Part shown: positions 15,325 to 23,264 of the stretch, piece after piece
How positions within the stretch are numbered: position 1 is the first letter of the stretch
Layout of the letters: every line of letters starts with the position of its first letter
Assembly: GCF_004797125.1 (NCBI RefSeq)
Contig: NZ_CP038810.1
Location: 1,860,001-1,924,000 of the forward strand
Origin: Flavobacterium sangjuense
GTDB taxonomy: Bacteria > Bacteroidota > Bacteroidia > Flavobacteriales > Flavobacteriaceae
Length of the DNA: 64,000 bases
Direction of reading: 5' to 3'
Position numbers and translations under genes: made by a program
Notes under the pieces: model-generated
Database searches by the model: none
The model's input: only the letters and a program-made list of their open reading frames with translations
Told to the model about the DNA's origin: nothing

Positions 15325-18300
15325 CTAGTGAACCAAAACCCATTCACCAGATGCAATCATGCTTTCGGCTTTTTTGAATTTCATGGTTTCGGTTTTTCCG
15401 CTCATCACATGTTTGATTGTAACAGTGTCGTTACGGTTAATTTTTGGAGTTTCGCGAACTATAGTTTCAGTTACTTGTGGTCGTTGTTGCATTTGACTTG
15501 CTTCACGATTCGCACTTTCGCTGGATTGAATTTCGTCTTTACTTTCGGTGTAATTTTGTTTTTCACGAACCTGACGAGCTTCCTGAATGCTTTGGTTTTG
15601 CTGTGGTAAATCACCTTTAAACAAGAACGAAATCACTTCTTTATTCACACCGTCAAGCATAGTTCTGAACAGGTTGAACGCTTCTAATTTATAGATTAGC
15701 AATGGATCTTTTTGCTCATGAACCGCTAATTGTACCGATTGTTTCAATTCGTCCATTTTTCGTAAATGCTTTTTCCAGGCTTCATCTACAATCGCTAATG
15801 TGATATTTTTTTCGAAGTCAGCTACTAATTGTGCTCCTTGTGTATCGTAAGCTTTTTTCAAATCGGTAACGACATTCAAGGTTTTGATTCCGTCAGAGAA
15901 CGGAACGATGATGCGCTCGAAAGTGTTTCCTTCTTTTTTGTAAACATCAGTGATAATTGGCAATGCTTCACGTGCACTTCTTTCCGTTTTCTCAGTATAA
16001 TAGGCCAAACCGGCTTTATATACTTTTCCTGTGATTTCCATTTCTGATAATTTCTCGAATTCGGCAGCTGAAACCGGAGAAGTTATAGAGAAATAACGAA
16101 TCAACTCAAATTCAAAATTTTTGAAATCGTTTCTGCCTTTGTTTTCGCTTACGATTAATTCGCAAGTGTCATACATCATATTGGCAATATCCAGTTTCAA
16201 ACGCTCACCAAACAAGGCGTGACGGCGACGTTTGTATACTACTTCACGTTGTGCATTCATTACATCATCATATTCAAGCAAACGCTTACGTGTTCCGAAG
16301 TTGTTTTCTTCCACTTTTTTCTGTGCACGTTCAATAGACTTGGTCATCATCGAATGCTGAATCACTTCACCTTCTTTCAATCCCATTCTGTCCATGATTT
16401 TAGCAACCCTGTCTGAACCGAATTTACGCATCAAATCATCTTCCAAAGACACATAAAACTGTGAACTTCCCGGGTCACCCTGACGACCGGCACGACCACG
16501 TAACTGACGGTCAACACGACGCGAATCATGACGTTCGGTACCAATAATTGCTAAACCACCAGCAGCTTTTACTTCCGGAGTAAGCTTGATATCGGTTCCA
16601 CGACCAGCCATATTGGTTGCGATTGTTACTACACCAGGTTTTCCGGCTTCTTCAACAATCTGTGCTTCCTGTTTGTGCATTTTTGCATTCAGTACATTGT
16701 GATTTACACCACGTATTTTTAACATTCGGCTTAATAATTCTGAAATCTCAACCGATGTTGTTCCAATTAATACAGGTCTTCCGGCTTGTGATAATTGGGT
16801 TACTTCTTCAATAACAGCATTGAATTTTTCACGAACCGAACGGTAAATCAAATCTTCTTTATCAATTCTCGCCATTCCACGGTTAGTTGGAATTTCAACT
16901 ACATCTAATTTATAGATTTCCCAAAGCTCACCAGCTTCTGTTACCGCTGTTCCTGTCATTCCGGCCAATTTGCTGTACATACGGAAATAATTCTGTAGTG
17001 TAATCGTAGCAAATGTCTGTGTTGCCGCTTCAATCGTAACCTGCTCTTTGGCTTCAATGGCTTGGTGCAATCCATCAGAATAACGACGACCATCCATGAT
17101 ACGACCAGTTTGTTCATCAACAATCAAAATTTTGTTATCCATGATAACATATTCTACATCTTTTTCAAACAGCGTGTAGGCTTTTAGCAACTGTGTAAGT
17201 GTGTGAATTCTTTCTGATTTTATTCCGAAATCCTGGAATAACTTTTCTTTGGCTTCAGCTTCTTTGTCTTTATCAAGATTTTGTTTTTCGATGTTGGCAA
17301 TTTCAGTTCCAATATCGGGTAAAATGAAGAATGATTCGTCAGTATCTTTTGAAAGGAATTTGATTCCGTTATCCGTCAATTCTACCTGATTGTTTTTCTC
17401 TTCGATTACAAAATACATCGCTTCATCAACTTCCGGCATTTTACGGTTGTTGTCTGCCATGTATTCGTTTTCTGTTTTTTGAAGTAATGCTTTTACACCT
17501 TCTTCACTTAAGAATTTGATAAGCGCTTTGTTTTTTGGCAAAGATCTGTATGCTCTCAACAATTGGAAACCGGCATCTTTCATGTTTCCTTCTTTAAAGA
17601 AACGTTTGGCTTCGGTTAAAAATCCATTCGCTAACTGACGTTGTAAATTGTAAAGGTTTTCAATTTTTGGTTTTAATTCGTTGAACTCATGACGATCACC
17701 ATCCGGCACCGGTCCGGAAATAATCAATGGCGTTCTGGCATCATCAATCAATACCGAATCCACCTCATCGACAATCGCATAGTTGTGTTTTCTTTGCACC
17801 AAATCTTCCGGCGAATGCGCCATATTATCACGTAAGTAGTCGAAACCAAATTCGTTATTGGTACCATAAGTAATATCTGCTTCGTAAGCTTTTCTACGCG
17901 CATCAGAGTTTGGCGAATGATTGTCAATACAATCAACAGTCAATCCGTGGAATTCAAACAATGGTGCTTTCCAGGTGCTGTCACGTTTCGCTAAGTAATC
18001 ATTCACGGTTACTAGGTGAACGCCATTTCCTGTCAACGCATTTAAATAGAGTGGAAGTGTCGCTACCAAAGTTTTTCCTTCACCCGTTTGCATTTCCGAA
18101 ATTTTACCTTCGTGCAATACGATACCACCAATCAACTGAACGTCGTAGTGAACCATGTCCCAGGTAATTTCTTTTCCGGCAGCATTCCATTGGTTTGCCC
18201 AATTGGTTTTGTCACCAACTAAAGTTATATAGGGTTTTGTTGCTGAAAGTTCTCTGTCTTTTTCGGTTGAAGTAACCGTAATGGTAGTATTTTCTTTGAA

Positions 18301-18666
18301 GCGACGTGCCGTTTCTTTGATTACGGCAAAAGCTTCAGGAAGGATTTCTTTCAATACTTTTTCTGAAATTTCGTAAGCTTCTTTTTCTAGAGCATCGATA
18401 GCGTTGTAGATATCTTCTCTTAAATCAATATCAGCGGTATTTTCAGCCTCTAGTTTTTTGGCTTCAATTTCGGCATCTTGTTTTGCTCGGGCTTGTTTTA
18501 TTTTTTCTTTAAACTCCGCTGTTTTAGCTCTTAATTCATCATGGGAAAGTGATGCTAATACAGGTTCTAAAGCTTTTATTTTGGTTATGTAAGGTTGTGT
18601 AGCTTTGACATCTTTTTGAGATTTGTCGCCTACAAAAGCTTTGATAATGCTATTTATGAAACTCAT
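15325..18666 (-). CDS. secA: Preprotein translocase ATPase SecA
   Basis: The motor that drives proteins through SecYEG. The DEAD motor carries Walker A MQTGEGKT (191-198) and Walker B DEVDSVLIDDARTPL (from 300), and the second motor half has GRGTDIKL and QLRGRAGRQGDPGSSQFYVSL. At 1113 residues it is about 200 longer than the E. coli protein; the extra length is mainly an insertion after the Walker B region (about 320-450) and an extended N-terminal region, as in other Bacteroidota. The C-terminus ends without the CxCx8CH zinc motif that binds SecB in Proteobacteria. Confidence 0.98.
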   Translation of the reverse strand: MSFINSIIKAFVGDKSQKDVKATQPYITKIKALEPVLASLSHDELRAKTAEFKEKIKQARAKQDAEIEAKKLEAENTADIDLREDIYNAIDALEKEAYEISEKVLKEILPEAFAVIKETARRFKENTTITVTSTEKDRELSATKPYITLVGDKTNWANQWNAAGKEITWDMVHYDVQLIGGIVLHEGKISEMQTGEGKTLVATLPLYLNALTGNGVHLVTVNDYLAKRDSTWKAPLFEFHGLTVDCIDNHSPNSDARRKAYEADITYGTNNEFGFDYLRDNMAHSPEDLVQRKHNYAIVDEVDSVLIDDARTPLIISGPVPDGDRHEFNELKPKIENLYNLQRQLANGFLTEAKRFFKEGNMKDAGFQLLRAYRSLPKNKALIKFLSEEGVKALLQKTENEYMADNNRKMPEVDEAMYFVIEEKNNQVELTDNGIKFLSKDTDESFFILPDIGTEIANIEKQNLDKDKEAEAKEKLFQDFGIKSERIHTLTQLLKAYTLFEKDVEYVIMDNKILIVDEQTGRIMDGRRYSDGLHQAIEAKEQVTIEAATQTFATITLQNYFRMYSKLAGMTGTAVTEAGELWEIYKLDVVEIPTNRGMARIDKEDLIYRSVREKFNAVIEEVTQLSQAGRPVLIGTTSVEISELLSRMLKIRGVNHNVLNAKMHKQEAQIVEEAGKPGVVTIATNMAGRGTDIKLTPEVKAAGGLAIIGTERHDSRRVDRQLRGRAGRQGDPGSSQFYVSLEDDLMRKFGSDRVAKIMDRMGLKEGEVIQHSMMTKSIERAQKKVEENNFGTRKRLLEYDDVMNAQREVVYKRRRHALFGERLKLDIANMMYDTCELIVSENKGRNDFKNFEFELIRYFSITSPVSAAEFEKLSEMEITGKVYKAGLAYYTEKTERSAREALPIITDVYKKEGNTFERIIVPFSDGIKTLNVVTDLKKAYDTQGAQLVADFEKNITLAIVDEAWKKHLRKMDELKQSVQLAVHEQKDPLLIYKLEAFNLFRTMLDGVNKEVISFLFKGDLPQQNQSIQEARQVREKQNYTESKDEIQSSESANREASQMQQRPQVTETIVRETPKINRNDTVTIKHVMSGKTETMKFKKAESMIASGEWVLVH

Positions 18667-18700
18667 AATTGGGTTGGTATTTTATATTTTTAACGGTGTG

Positions 18701-18728
18701 CAAATTTAAACAAAAAAAAAGCCCTCAA
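18701..18728 (-). promoter_or_regulatory. secA promoter
   Basis: On the minus strand TTG (18726-18728), 17 bases, then a perfect -7 box TAAATTTG (18701-18708), about 35 bases before the secA start codon. The TTG is inside the terminator of the gene upstream, so termination and initiation are packed together. Confidence 0.65.
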
Positions 18729-18737
18729 TGGACTTTT
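18712..18737 (-). terminator. Terminator of the DUF2795 gene
   Basis: Read on the minus strand, AAAAGTCC, a short loop, GGGCTTTT and a run of T. It follows the DUF2795 stop codon by about 22 bases. Confidence 0.7.
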
Positions 18738-18759
18738 CTCTTTTGTGATTTTTTATTTT

Positions 18760-18981
18760 TTAATATTCATCCTCATTCCAAAGGTAATCTTCGTCGGTTG
18801 GATAATCTGGCCAAATCTCTTCCATAGATTCGTAGATTTCACCTTCGTCTTCTATAGATTGTAAATTCTCAACTACTTCAAGAGGCGAACCGGTTCTGAT
18901 TGCGTAATCTATAAGTTCGTCTTTGGTTGCTGGCCAAGGTGCATCACTTAAATACGATGCTAATTCTAATGTCCAATACAT
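18760..18981 (-). CDS. DUF2795 domain protein
   Basis: A 73-residue acidic protein. The core SYLSDAPWPATKDELIDYAI matches DUF2795, a small helical domain in which the last part of the segment often resembles a helix-turn-helix. The C-terminal 30 residues are very acidic (EIYESMEEIWPDYPTDEDYL). The function is unknown. It has its own promoter and terminator, so it is a monocistronic gene upstream of secA. Confidence 0.88.
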   Translation of the reverse strand: MYWTLELASYLSDAPWPATKDELIDYAIRTGSPLEVVENLQSIEDEGEIYESMEEIWPDYPTDEDYLWNEDEY

Positions 18982-19004
18982 CTTCTATCGATTTTAATTT
19001 AATG

Positions 19005-19034
19005 CAAAAATAAATTTATTACTGAAAAAGTCAA
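19005..19034 (-). promoter_or_regulatory. Promoter of the DUF2795 gene
   Basis: On the minus strand TTG (19032-19034), 19 bases, then TATTTTTG (19005-19012), a perfect match to the Bacteroidota consensus, 24 bases before the start codon. Confidence 0.65.
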
Positions 19035-19075
19035 GTTTTTTTTGATTTATTTTTAAATATGTTTAAGAACGTGTT

Positions 19076-19145
19076 TTTTTAGTGGTCAGAGCTCAGTTTT
19101 TAGTGGTCAATGAACGACTGCTTTCTGAATACTTTTTACTGAACA
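19076..19145. repeat. 7-bp phased array, CTGAACA family, copy 1
   Basis: From 19076 the sequence can be read in ten 7-bp steps without a slip. The phrase TTTTTAGTGGTCA recurs after exactly 21 bases, and the array ends CTGAATA, CTTTTTA, CTGAACA at 19145. The next base begins the stop codon of the adenosyltransferase gene. The last three steps recur at 55267-55287, with one base different. Confidence 0.7.
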
Positions 19146-19715
19146 CTATTTCCTCGGAATCCATTGTACTTCATCCGCGTTCAGGTCTTTGGACAACTTC
19201 CGTGCCAAGACAAAAAGGTAGTCAGAAAGTCGGTTTAAGTACTTTATTACAAGTTCATCTGTTGGTTCTAATTCGTGTAAATGTGTGGCTAAACGCTCGG
19301 CTCTACGGCACACACAGCGCGCAATGTGACAATATGACACAGTAGTATGTCCGCCAGGCAGCACAAAGTGTGTCATTTGTGGTAAAGCCTCTTCCATTGT
19401 ATCTATTTCCTTTTCGAGAAATTCGATATCACTTTCTACAATTCCCAAATTTTGTAATCGGGGTTGACCGTTTTTCAGGGTTTCTTTTTCCGGTGGAGTT
19501 GCTAGAATTGCGCCAACGGTAAACAAACGGTCCTGGACTTCAATCAGCACATTTTTGTATAGCTGATTGATTTCCTGATCACGGATTAAACCAATGTGAG
19601 AGTTGAGTTCATCAACAGTTCCGTAACTTTCTATTCGGATATGATGTTTTGGGACACGAGTTCCGCCAAAAAGCGCTGTAGTTCCTGTATCTCCGGTTTT
19701 GGTGTAGACTTTCAT
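19146..19715 (-). CDS. Cob(I)alamin adenosyltransferase, PduO type
   Basis: Transfers adenosyl from ATP to cob(I)alamin to make the cofactor of methylmalonyl-CoA mutase. The N-terminal TKTGDTGTTALFGG ATP-binding loop, SYGTVDELNSHIG, and the later CRRAERLATHL helix with its catalytic Arg are all present; 189 residues is the usual length. It is the last gene of a run that also includes an ABC ATPase and an ATP-grasp enzyme, and complements meaB at 6097-7185. The stop codon directly abuts a heptamer array. Confidence 0.95.
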   Translation of the reverse strand: MKVYTKTGDTGTTALFGGTRVPKHHIRIESYGTVDELNSHIGLIRDQEINQLYKNVLIEVQDRLFTVGAILATPPEKETLKNGQPRLQNLGIVESDIEFLEKEIDTMEEALPQMTHFVLPGGHTTVSYCHIARCVCRRAERLATHLHELEPTDELVIKYLNRLSDYLFVLARKLSKDLNADEVQWIPRK

Positions 19716-19716
19716 G

Positions 19717-19759
19717 GTTGTAAAGTTGCTAAGGTACTAAGGCGCTAAGGTACTAAGTT
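19717..19759. repeat. 8-bp phased array, GGTACTAA type
   Basis: The whole space between the start codon of the adenosyltransferase and the stop codon of the ATP-grasp gene reads in 8-bp steps: GTTGTAAA, GTTGCTAA, GGTACTAA, GGCGCTAA, GGTACTAA. Every step starts with G and ends AA. Only three bases are left over at the end. Confidence 0.75.
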
Positions 19760-20620
19760 TTATTCAGAGATTAAATCTAAAATGGCATTAACGAATCGTT
19801 GTTGTGAACCTTCGCTGTGATTAAAATACAAATCGGGTTCAATACACTCAACTTCCATAAGATGCAGTTGGTTGTTGATAATGATTCCGTCGACTCTTGC
19901 GTATAATAATTTTTCACTAAACGTATTTACAACATTTTGTGCCTGATTGATTAAATCCTGATTGGGTTCGGCAGAAACATAGTTTCCACCAAATTGGATT
20001 TGCACTCTAAAATCGTCTTTCGCCGGTTTTTTATTGACACAGTGGGAAAACTTTTTGTTGAAAAAGATAAAGGAAGTTTCACCTTCCGAGACGATTTCAG
20101 GTCTGAATTCCTGGAGTAATAATTCTTTTTCGGAAGCTATTGATTGGTATTGTAAATTAATTTGTTCCAATTGGTCAATTTCAAAGACTTTGGTAAGATA
20201 GGCACCGCCGGAATAAGCTGGTTTTATTACCCCTTTTGTCCAGTTTTTTGGAATGATTTCTTCTAAATTTAATGTTGTAGTTTTATCTATAAAAACCGTT
20301 GGAAGTATTTTGATTCCTTGATTTTCTAATTCCCGAAGATAAAATTTATGTTTGTTTTTTTGGACTATTTCAATGGCGTTCAGGGTTTTGATTCCTGAAG
20401 TTTGAATGTAATCAAGCCATGTATTGAATTGGTATTCTTTTTCAAAATAATCCCAGGTATTTCTAAAAATCAGGTAATCAAAATCGTTCCAGTTGATGGT
20501 TGTATCATCCCAAACGGTTGCACTTGCGGTGATATTATGTTTGGCTAATTCCGGGATTAAGAATTGATCGGTTTGATAGAGTTCGGGAAATTTTTCACAG
20601 GTTAATAAGGCAATTTTCAT
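19760..20620 (-). CDS. ATP-grasp family protein (RimK/glutathione-synthetase like)
   Basis: A 286-residue ligase-type protein. The N-terminal domain has the DYLIFRNTWDYFEKEYQF motif, the central part VIKPAYSGGAYLTKVF supplies an ATP-binding Lys, and the C-terminal LHLMEVECIEPDLYF has the Glu residues that hold Mg2+. Relatives join amino acids or peptides to carboxylates; the substrate is unknown. The ATG at 20620 is preferred over a GTG one codon earlier. It starts 5 bases after the ABC ATPase gene ends, so the two are almost certainly co-transcribed. Confidence 0.88.
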   Translation of the reverse strand: MKIALLTCEKFPELYQTDQFLIPELAKHNITASATVWDDTTINWNDFDYLIFRNTWDYFEKEYQFNTWLDYIQTSGIKTLNAIEIVQKNKHKFYLRELENQGIKILPTVFIDKTTTLNLEEIIPKNWTKGVIKPAYSGGAYLTKVFEIDQLEQINLQYQSIASEKELLLQEFRPEIVSEGETSFIFFNKKFSHCVNKKPAKDDFRVQIQFGGNYVSAEPNQDLINQAQNVVNTFSEKLLYARVDGIIINNQLHLMEVECIEPDLYFNHSEGSQQRFVNAILDLISE

Positions 20621-20625
20621 CACAA

Positions 20626-21324
20626 TTACAAATGATCAACGTTTGGACTGTCACTTTCTATCATTCCGTCTTTTAAACGAATGACTCTGTGAGCATACTT
20701 GGCAATGTCTTCCTCGTGGGTAACTACGATAACCGTATTTCCGTTTTTGTGAATGTCGTTGAAAAGATTCATGATTTCGACCGAAGTTTTGCTGTCTAGA
20801 TTTCCGGTAGGCTCATCGGCCAAAATAATAGAAGGTTTGTTGACCAAAGCTCTGGCAATGGCCACACGTTGGCGTTGTCCACCCGAAAGTTGGTTGGGCT
20901 GGTGATCCATTCTGTCGGAAAGGTTTACTTGTGTCAAAACTTCTGTCGCGCGAACATTTCGTTCGGATTTGGAATGGCCTGCGTAAATCATTGGCAAAGC
21001 CACATTATCTAAAGCGGTTGTTCGTGGTAAAAGATTAAAGGTTTGAAACACAAAACCAATTTCTTTGTTTCTGATTTCGGCTAAATCATCATCATGCATC
21101 TGGCTAACATCATTACCATTGAGAATATAAGTTCCCGAAGTTGGTGTATCCAAACAACCCAAAAGGTTCATAAGCGTTGACTTTCCGGAACCTGATGGTC
21201 CCATTAACGCTACATATTCTCCTTTATTGATTTGTAAATCGATGCCTTTTAAAACGTTGATGGTTTCATTTCCGAGTTGGAAATCACGTTTTAATTTTTT
21301 GATGTTTATTAATGGATTTGCCAT
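20626..21324 (-). CDS. ABC transporter ATP-binding protein, LolD/MacB type
   Basis: A 232-residue ATPase with Walker [10 protein letters not shown], the LolD/MacB-type Q-loop [21 protein letters not shown], signature [16 protein letters not shown] and Walker [15 protein letters not shown]. Such subunits power lipoprotein release, macrolide export or FtsX-like permeases. No permease is adjacent; the only neighbour upstream is a 43-residue membrane protein. The partner is therefore encoded elsewhere, which is common for this class in Bacteroidota. Confidence 0.94.
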   Translation of the reverse strand: MANPLINIKKLKRDFQLGNETINVLKGIDLQINKGEYVALMGPSGSGKSTLMNLLGCLDTPTSGTYILNGNDVSQMHDDDLAEIRNKEIGFVFQTFNLLPRTTALDNVALPMIYAGHSKSERNVRATEVLTQVNLSDRMDHQPNQLSGGQRQRVAIARALVNKPSIILADEPTGNLDSKTSVEIMNLFNDIHKNGNTVIVVTHEEDIAKYAHRVIRLKDGMIESDSPNVDHL

Positions 21325-21363
21325 TTTTTATTGCAGAATTTTGATAAAAGTAAGAAAAGAAAA

Positions 21364-21495
21364 TTAATTTGTTGCCTGATGGAACCATTGTCCAAAATCA
21401 TAGCCGGCTTTCGCTATAATTATTATTCCTAAAACAATTACAAACCCCAACAGTATTTTAAACTGTTTTGATTTTAAGAAGTTGTGAGTTTCCAT
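21364..21495 (-). CDS. 43-residue single-span membrane protein
   Basis: A short frame starting ATG at 21495 encodes METHNFLKSKQFKILLGFVI followed by VLGIIIIAKAGYDFGQWFHQ and ATN. One hydrophobic helix (about residues 13-29) follows a basic stretch, so the N-terminus should face the cytoplasm. It ends 39 bases before the ABC ATPase start on the same strand. I do not recognise the family; the ordered topology and tight spacing favour a real gene. Confidence 0.65.
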   Translation of the reverse strand: METHNFLKSKQFKILLGFVIVLGIIIIAKAGYDFGQWFHQATN

Positions 21496-21678
21496 GATTT
21501 AAATTTTAGTTTGGCTATTGGTAGGCTAAAAGATTTAATTGTTACAGCTGCATGACTAAATACAGATTGCAAAACAACAATGTAGCAATTGTGTAAAAGC
21601 TTTACATAAATGTATAACAAGTCAGCATTGAAAAGAAAGTAATTTTACATATAACTAATAATAACAAATAATAGTATT

Positions 21679-22347
21679 ATGAAAAAAAGTGTTTATGTAG
21701 TCGGAGTTTTGGCAATGGTAGTTTTAGGATTTGCATCTTGTAAAGATGAAAAGCAAGCTCAAGCCGAAAAAACAGTTAATAATTATGTAGTATATGTTGA
21801 CTCATTAGATAATGTATCCGCTGATGATGCCAAATCAAATTGGGAAGCAATTGATCAAAGCTATCAAGTTAGAATTTCTGAAGCAGAAGCATCATTAGCT
21901 GAATCAGATAATGAAGCCTTAAGAGAAAAATTAGCGGTTAGCAAAGCAAAATATGAAGCATTAAAAGCTAAGTATCAAGCAGAGTTAGAAGCAGAAAAAC
22001 AGGTTGTTAGAACCCCAAATCAATTGTTGAGAGACCGATTTTTTGGAGAAGGTAAAGTTGGCGAAGACATGAATTTTTCGTGGGTAAACAAAGACAATAT
22101 TTTACAGGTTTATCAGGACTTTTTAGATTCATATGAAAAAAATAAAGGCGATTTCACCAGAGAAGATTATGATGAAGTGAAATTGATTTATGAAGCATTA
22201 GACAGCAGAAAAAATACCGTTGAAAAAGAAGGTTTAACTTCAGAAGACAATAATAAAATTGCCTCTATAAAATTCAGATTTGCACCAATGTTCAAAATGA
22301 ACCGTATTGGAGCCAAAGCAAGAGAAAATGAAGAAGCAAAAGAATAA
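21679..22347 (+). CDS. Lipoprotein, DUF6565-like
   Basis: A 222-residue lipoprotein with lipobox LGFASC (Cys21). The mature protein is mostly helical: a long coiled-coil-like stretch (ISEAEASLAESDNEALREKL) at about 70-125, then a globular helical part. It resembles the DUF6565 group of Bacteroidota. The upstream 180 bases hold no strong -7 box. It is convergent with the methyltransferase gene, with a terminator between. Confidence 0.8.
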   Translation: MKKSVYVVGVLAMVVLGFASCKDEKQAQAEKTVNNYVVYVDSLDNVSADDAKSNWEAIDQSYQVRISEAEASLAESDNEALREKLAVSKAKYEALKAKYQAELEAEKQVVRTPNQLLRDRFFGEGKVGEDMNFSWVNKDNILQVYQDFLDSYEKNKGDFTREDYDEVKLIYEALDSRKNTVEKEGLTSEDNNKIASIKFRFAPMFKMNRIGAKARENEEAKE

Positions 22348-22377
22348 ATGATTAAATTGGTTTTGTTTAATTCGGGG

Positions 22378-22407
22378 AATGGCAATCAGGGATGGTTGCC
22401 ATTTTTC
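22378..22407 (+). terminator. Terminator of the DUF6565-like gene
   Basis: AATGGCAA and TTGCCATT are complementary around a 9-base loop and are followed by TTTTC. It overlaps the last bases of the convergent methyltransferase gene. Confidence 0.75.
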
Positions 22408-23185
22408 ATGCTCTAATCACAAAATGTTCCTTTGGTTGTTCTTGGCGAAAGAAAACAATTCCCCATTGAAAAGTATCAATAGTAACGGTAACTTTTGGAT
22501 GTTTTTTTATAATTTTCCAAGCTTCTGTCATATCATTACTCCAATGAATGTCATCAAAAATCCAAACACTTTCGTTGGTTATGGTTGGCAATAATAATTC
22601 GAAATAATCTAAGGTTGCTTGTTTGGAATGGTTACCGTCAAAGTAAATAAGTTGGAAGTTGGAAGCTTGAAGTTGGGAGTTTTGCAAATAGTTTTTGAAT
22701 TCCGTATTTACACATTCAACATTATTGATATTGAATTTTTGCAATTGATATTGACATTGAATAAGTGTGTTTGGGCATCCTTCTAATGTTGTAATTTTAG
22801 CTTTCGAATTTCCCAACGAAAGGGCAGAAGTCGCCAAACCTAATGAAGTTCCAATTTCCAAAATCCTTTCAGGCTGAAAATAATTGGTAATCCTGAAAAG
22901 TAATTCCGCTCTTTTTTTTGAAATTCCGGCATTCCCGGCAATTTGGTTTATCGCTCGAGTGTTGCTTTTAAAAACCTTTGAACCGGCACCAAAATCGATT
23001 ACCTCAATGGTATCGTAGTTTTCTAAAAGCTCTTTTCTGTAGTTTTTGAGAATGGAATATTCAGCATATTTTTCCTTGTCATAAAAGCATTTGGTTACCA
23101 ATGAAAATACAAAAGGCGAATGCACCCCGTGTTCGTTTTTGGAGTTCCAGAGGAAGTTTAGATATGATTTTATTATTTGTATCAT
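22406..23185 (-). CDS. Class I SAM-dependent methyltransferase
   Basis: A 259-residue enzyme. Motif I is ILEIGTSLGLATSALSLG, followed by ITTLEGCPNTLIQCQYQL and LIYFDGNHSKQATLDYFELL, the pattern of O-methyltransferase-like Rossmann folds. The N-terminal SKNEHGVHSPFVFSLVTKC is typical of a Bacteroidota group whose substrate is unknown. The ATG at 23185 is chosen; upstream in-frame codons run through an octamer repeat. A heptamer array is read in frame inside the gene at 22649-22679. Confidence 0.88.
   Translation of the reverse strand: MIQIIKSYLNFLWNSKNEHGVHSPFVFSLVTKCFYDKEKYAEYSILKNYRKELLENYDTIEVIDFGAGSKVFKSNTRAINQIAGNAGISKKRAELLFRITNYFQPERILEIGTSLGLATSALSLGNSKAKITTLEGCPNTLIQCQYQLQKFNINNVECVNTEFKNYLQNSQLQASNFQLIYFDGNHSKQATLDYFELLLPTITNESVWIFDDIHWSNDMTEAWKIIKKHPKVTVTIDTFQWGIVFFRQEQPKEHFVIRA
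22649..22679. repeat. 7-bp phased array inside a coding region, AAGTTGG type
   Basis: Four 7-bp steps, AAGTTGG, AAGTTGG, AAGCTTG and AAGTTGG, followed by GAG, lie inside the methyltransferase gene. On the coding strand they specify SQLQASNFQL just before the IYFDG motif. Arrays of the same style elsewhere in the window are between genes. Confidence 0.65.
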
Positions 23186-23186
23186 A

Positions 23187-23244
23187 TTTTCTCGCGAAGG
23201 CGCAAAGGCGCAGATTTTACTTTGCGGCTCAGCGACTTTGCGAG
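23187..23244. repeat. 8-bp phased inverted repeat, GCAAAGGC type
   Basis: Starting at 23194 the sequence reads GCGAAGGC, GCAAAGGC, GCAGATTT, TACTTTGC, GGCTCAGC, GACTTTGC, GAGCC in one unbroken 8-bp register. The left and right halves are imperfect reverse complements and can fold into a hairpin. It lies between the stop of an ABC-F gene and the start of the methyltransferase. Confidence 0.75.
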
Positions 23245-23264
23245 CCAATTATATTTTATAAAAA

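Noticed and set aside
15103..15609. A 168-residue plus-strand frame across the regulator-secA junction
   Set aside because: It crosses a terminator and is antisense to two real genes. The translation is rich in Phe, Tyr and Cys, typical of a shadow frame.
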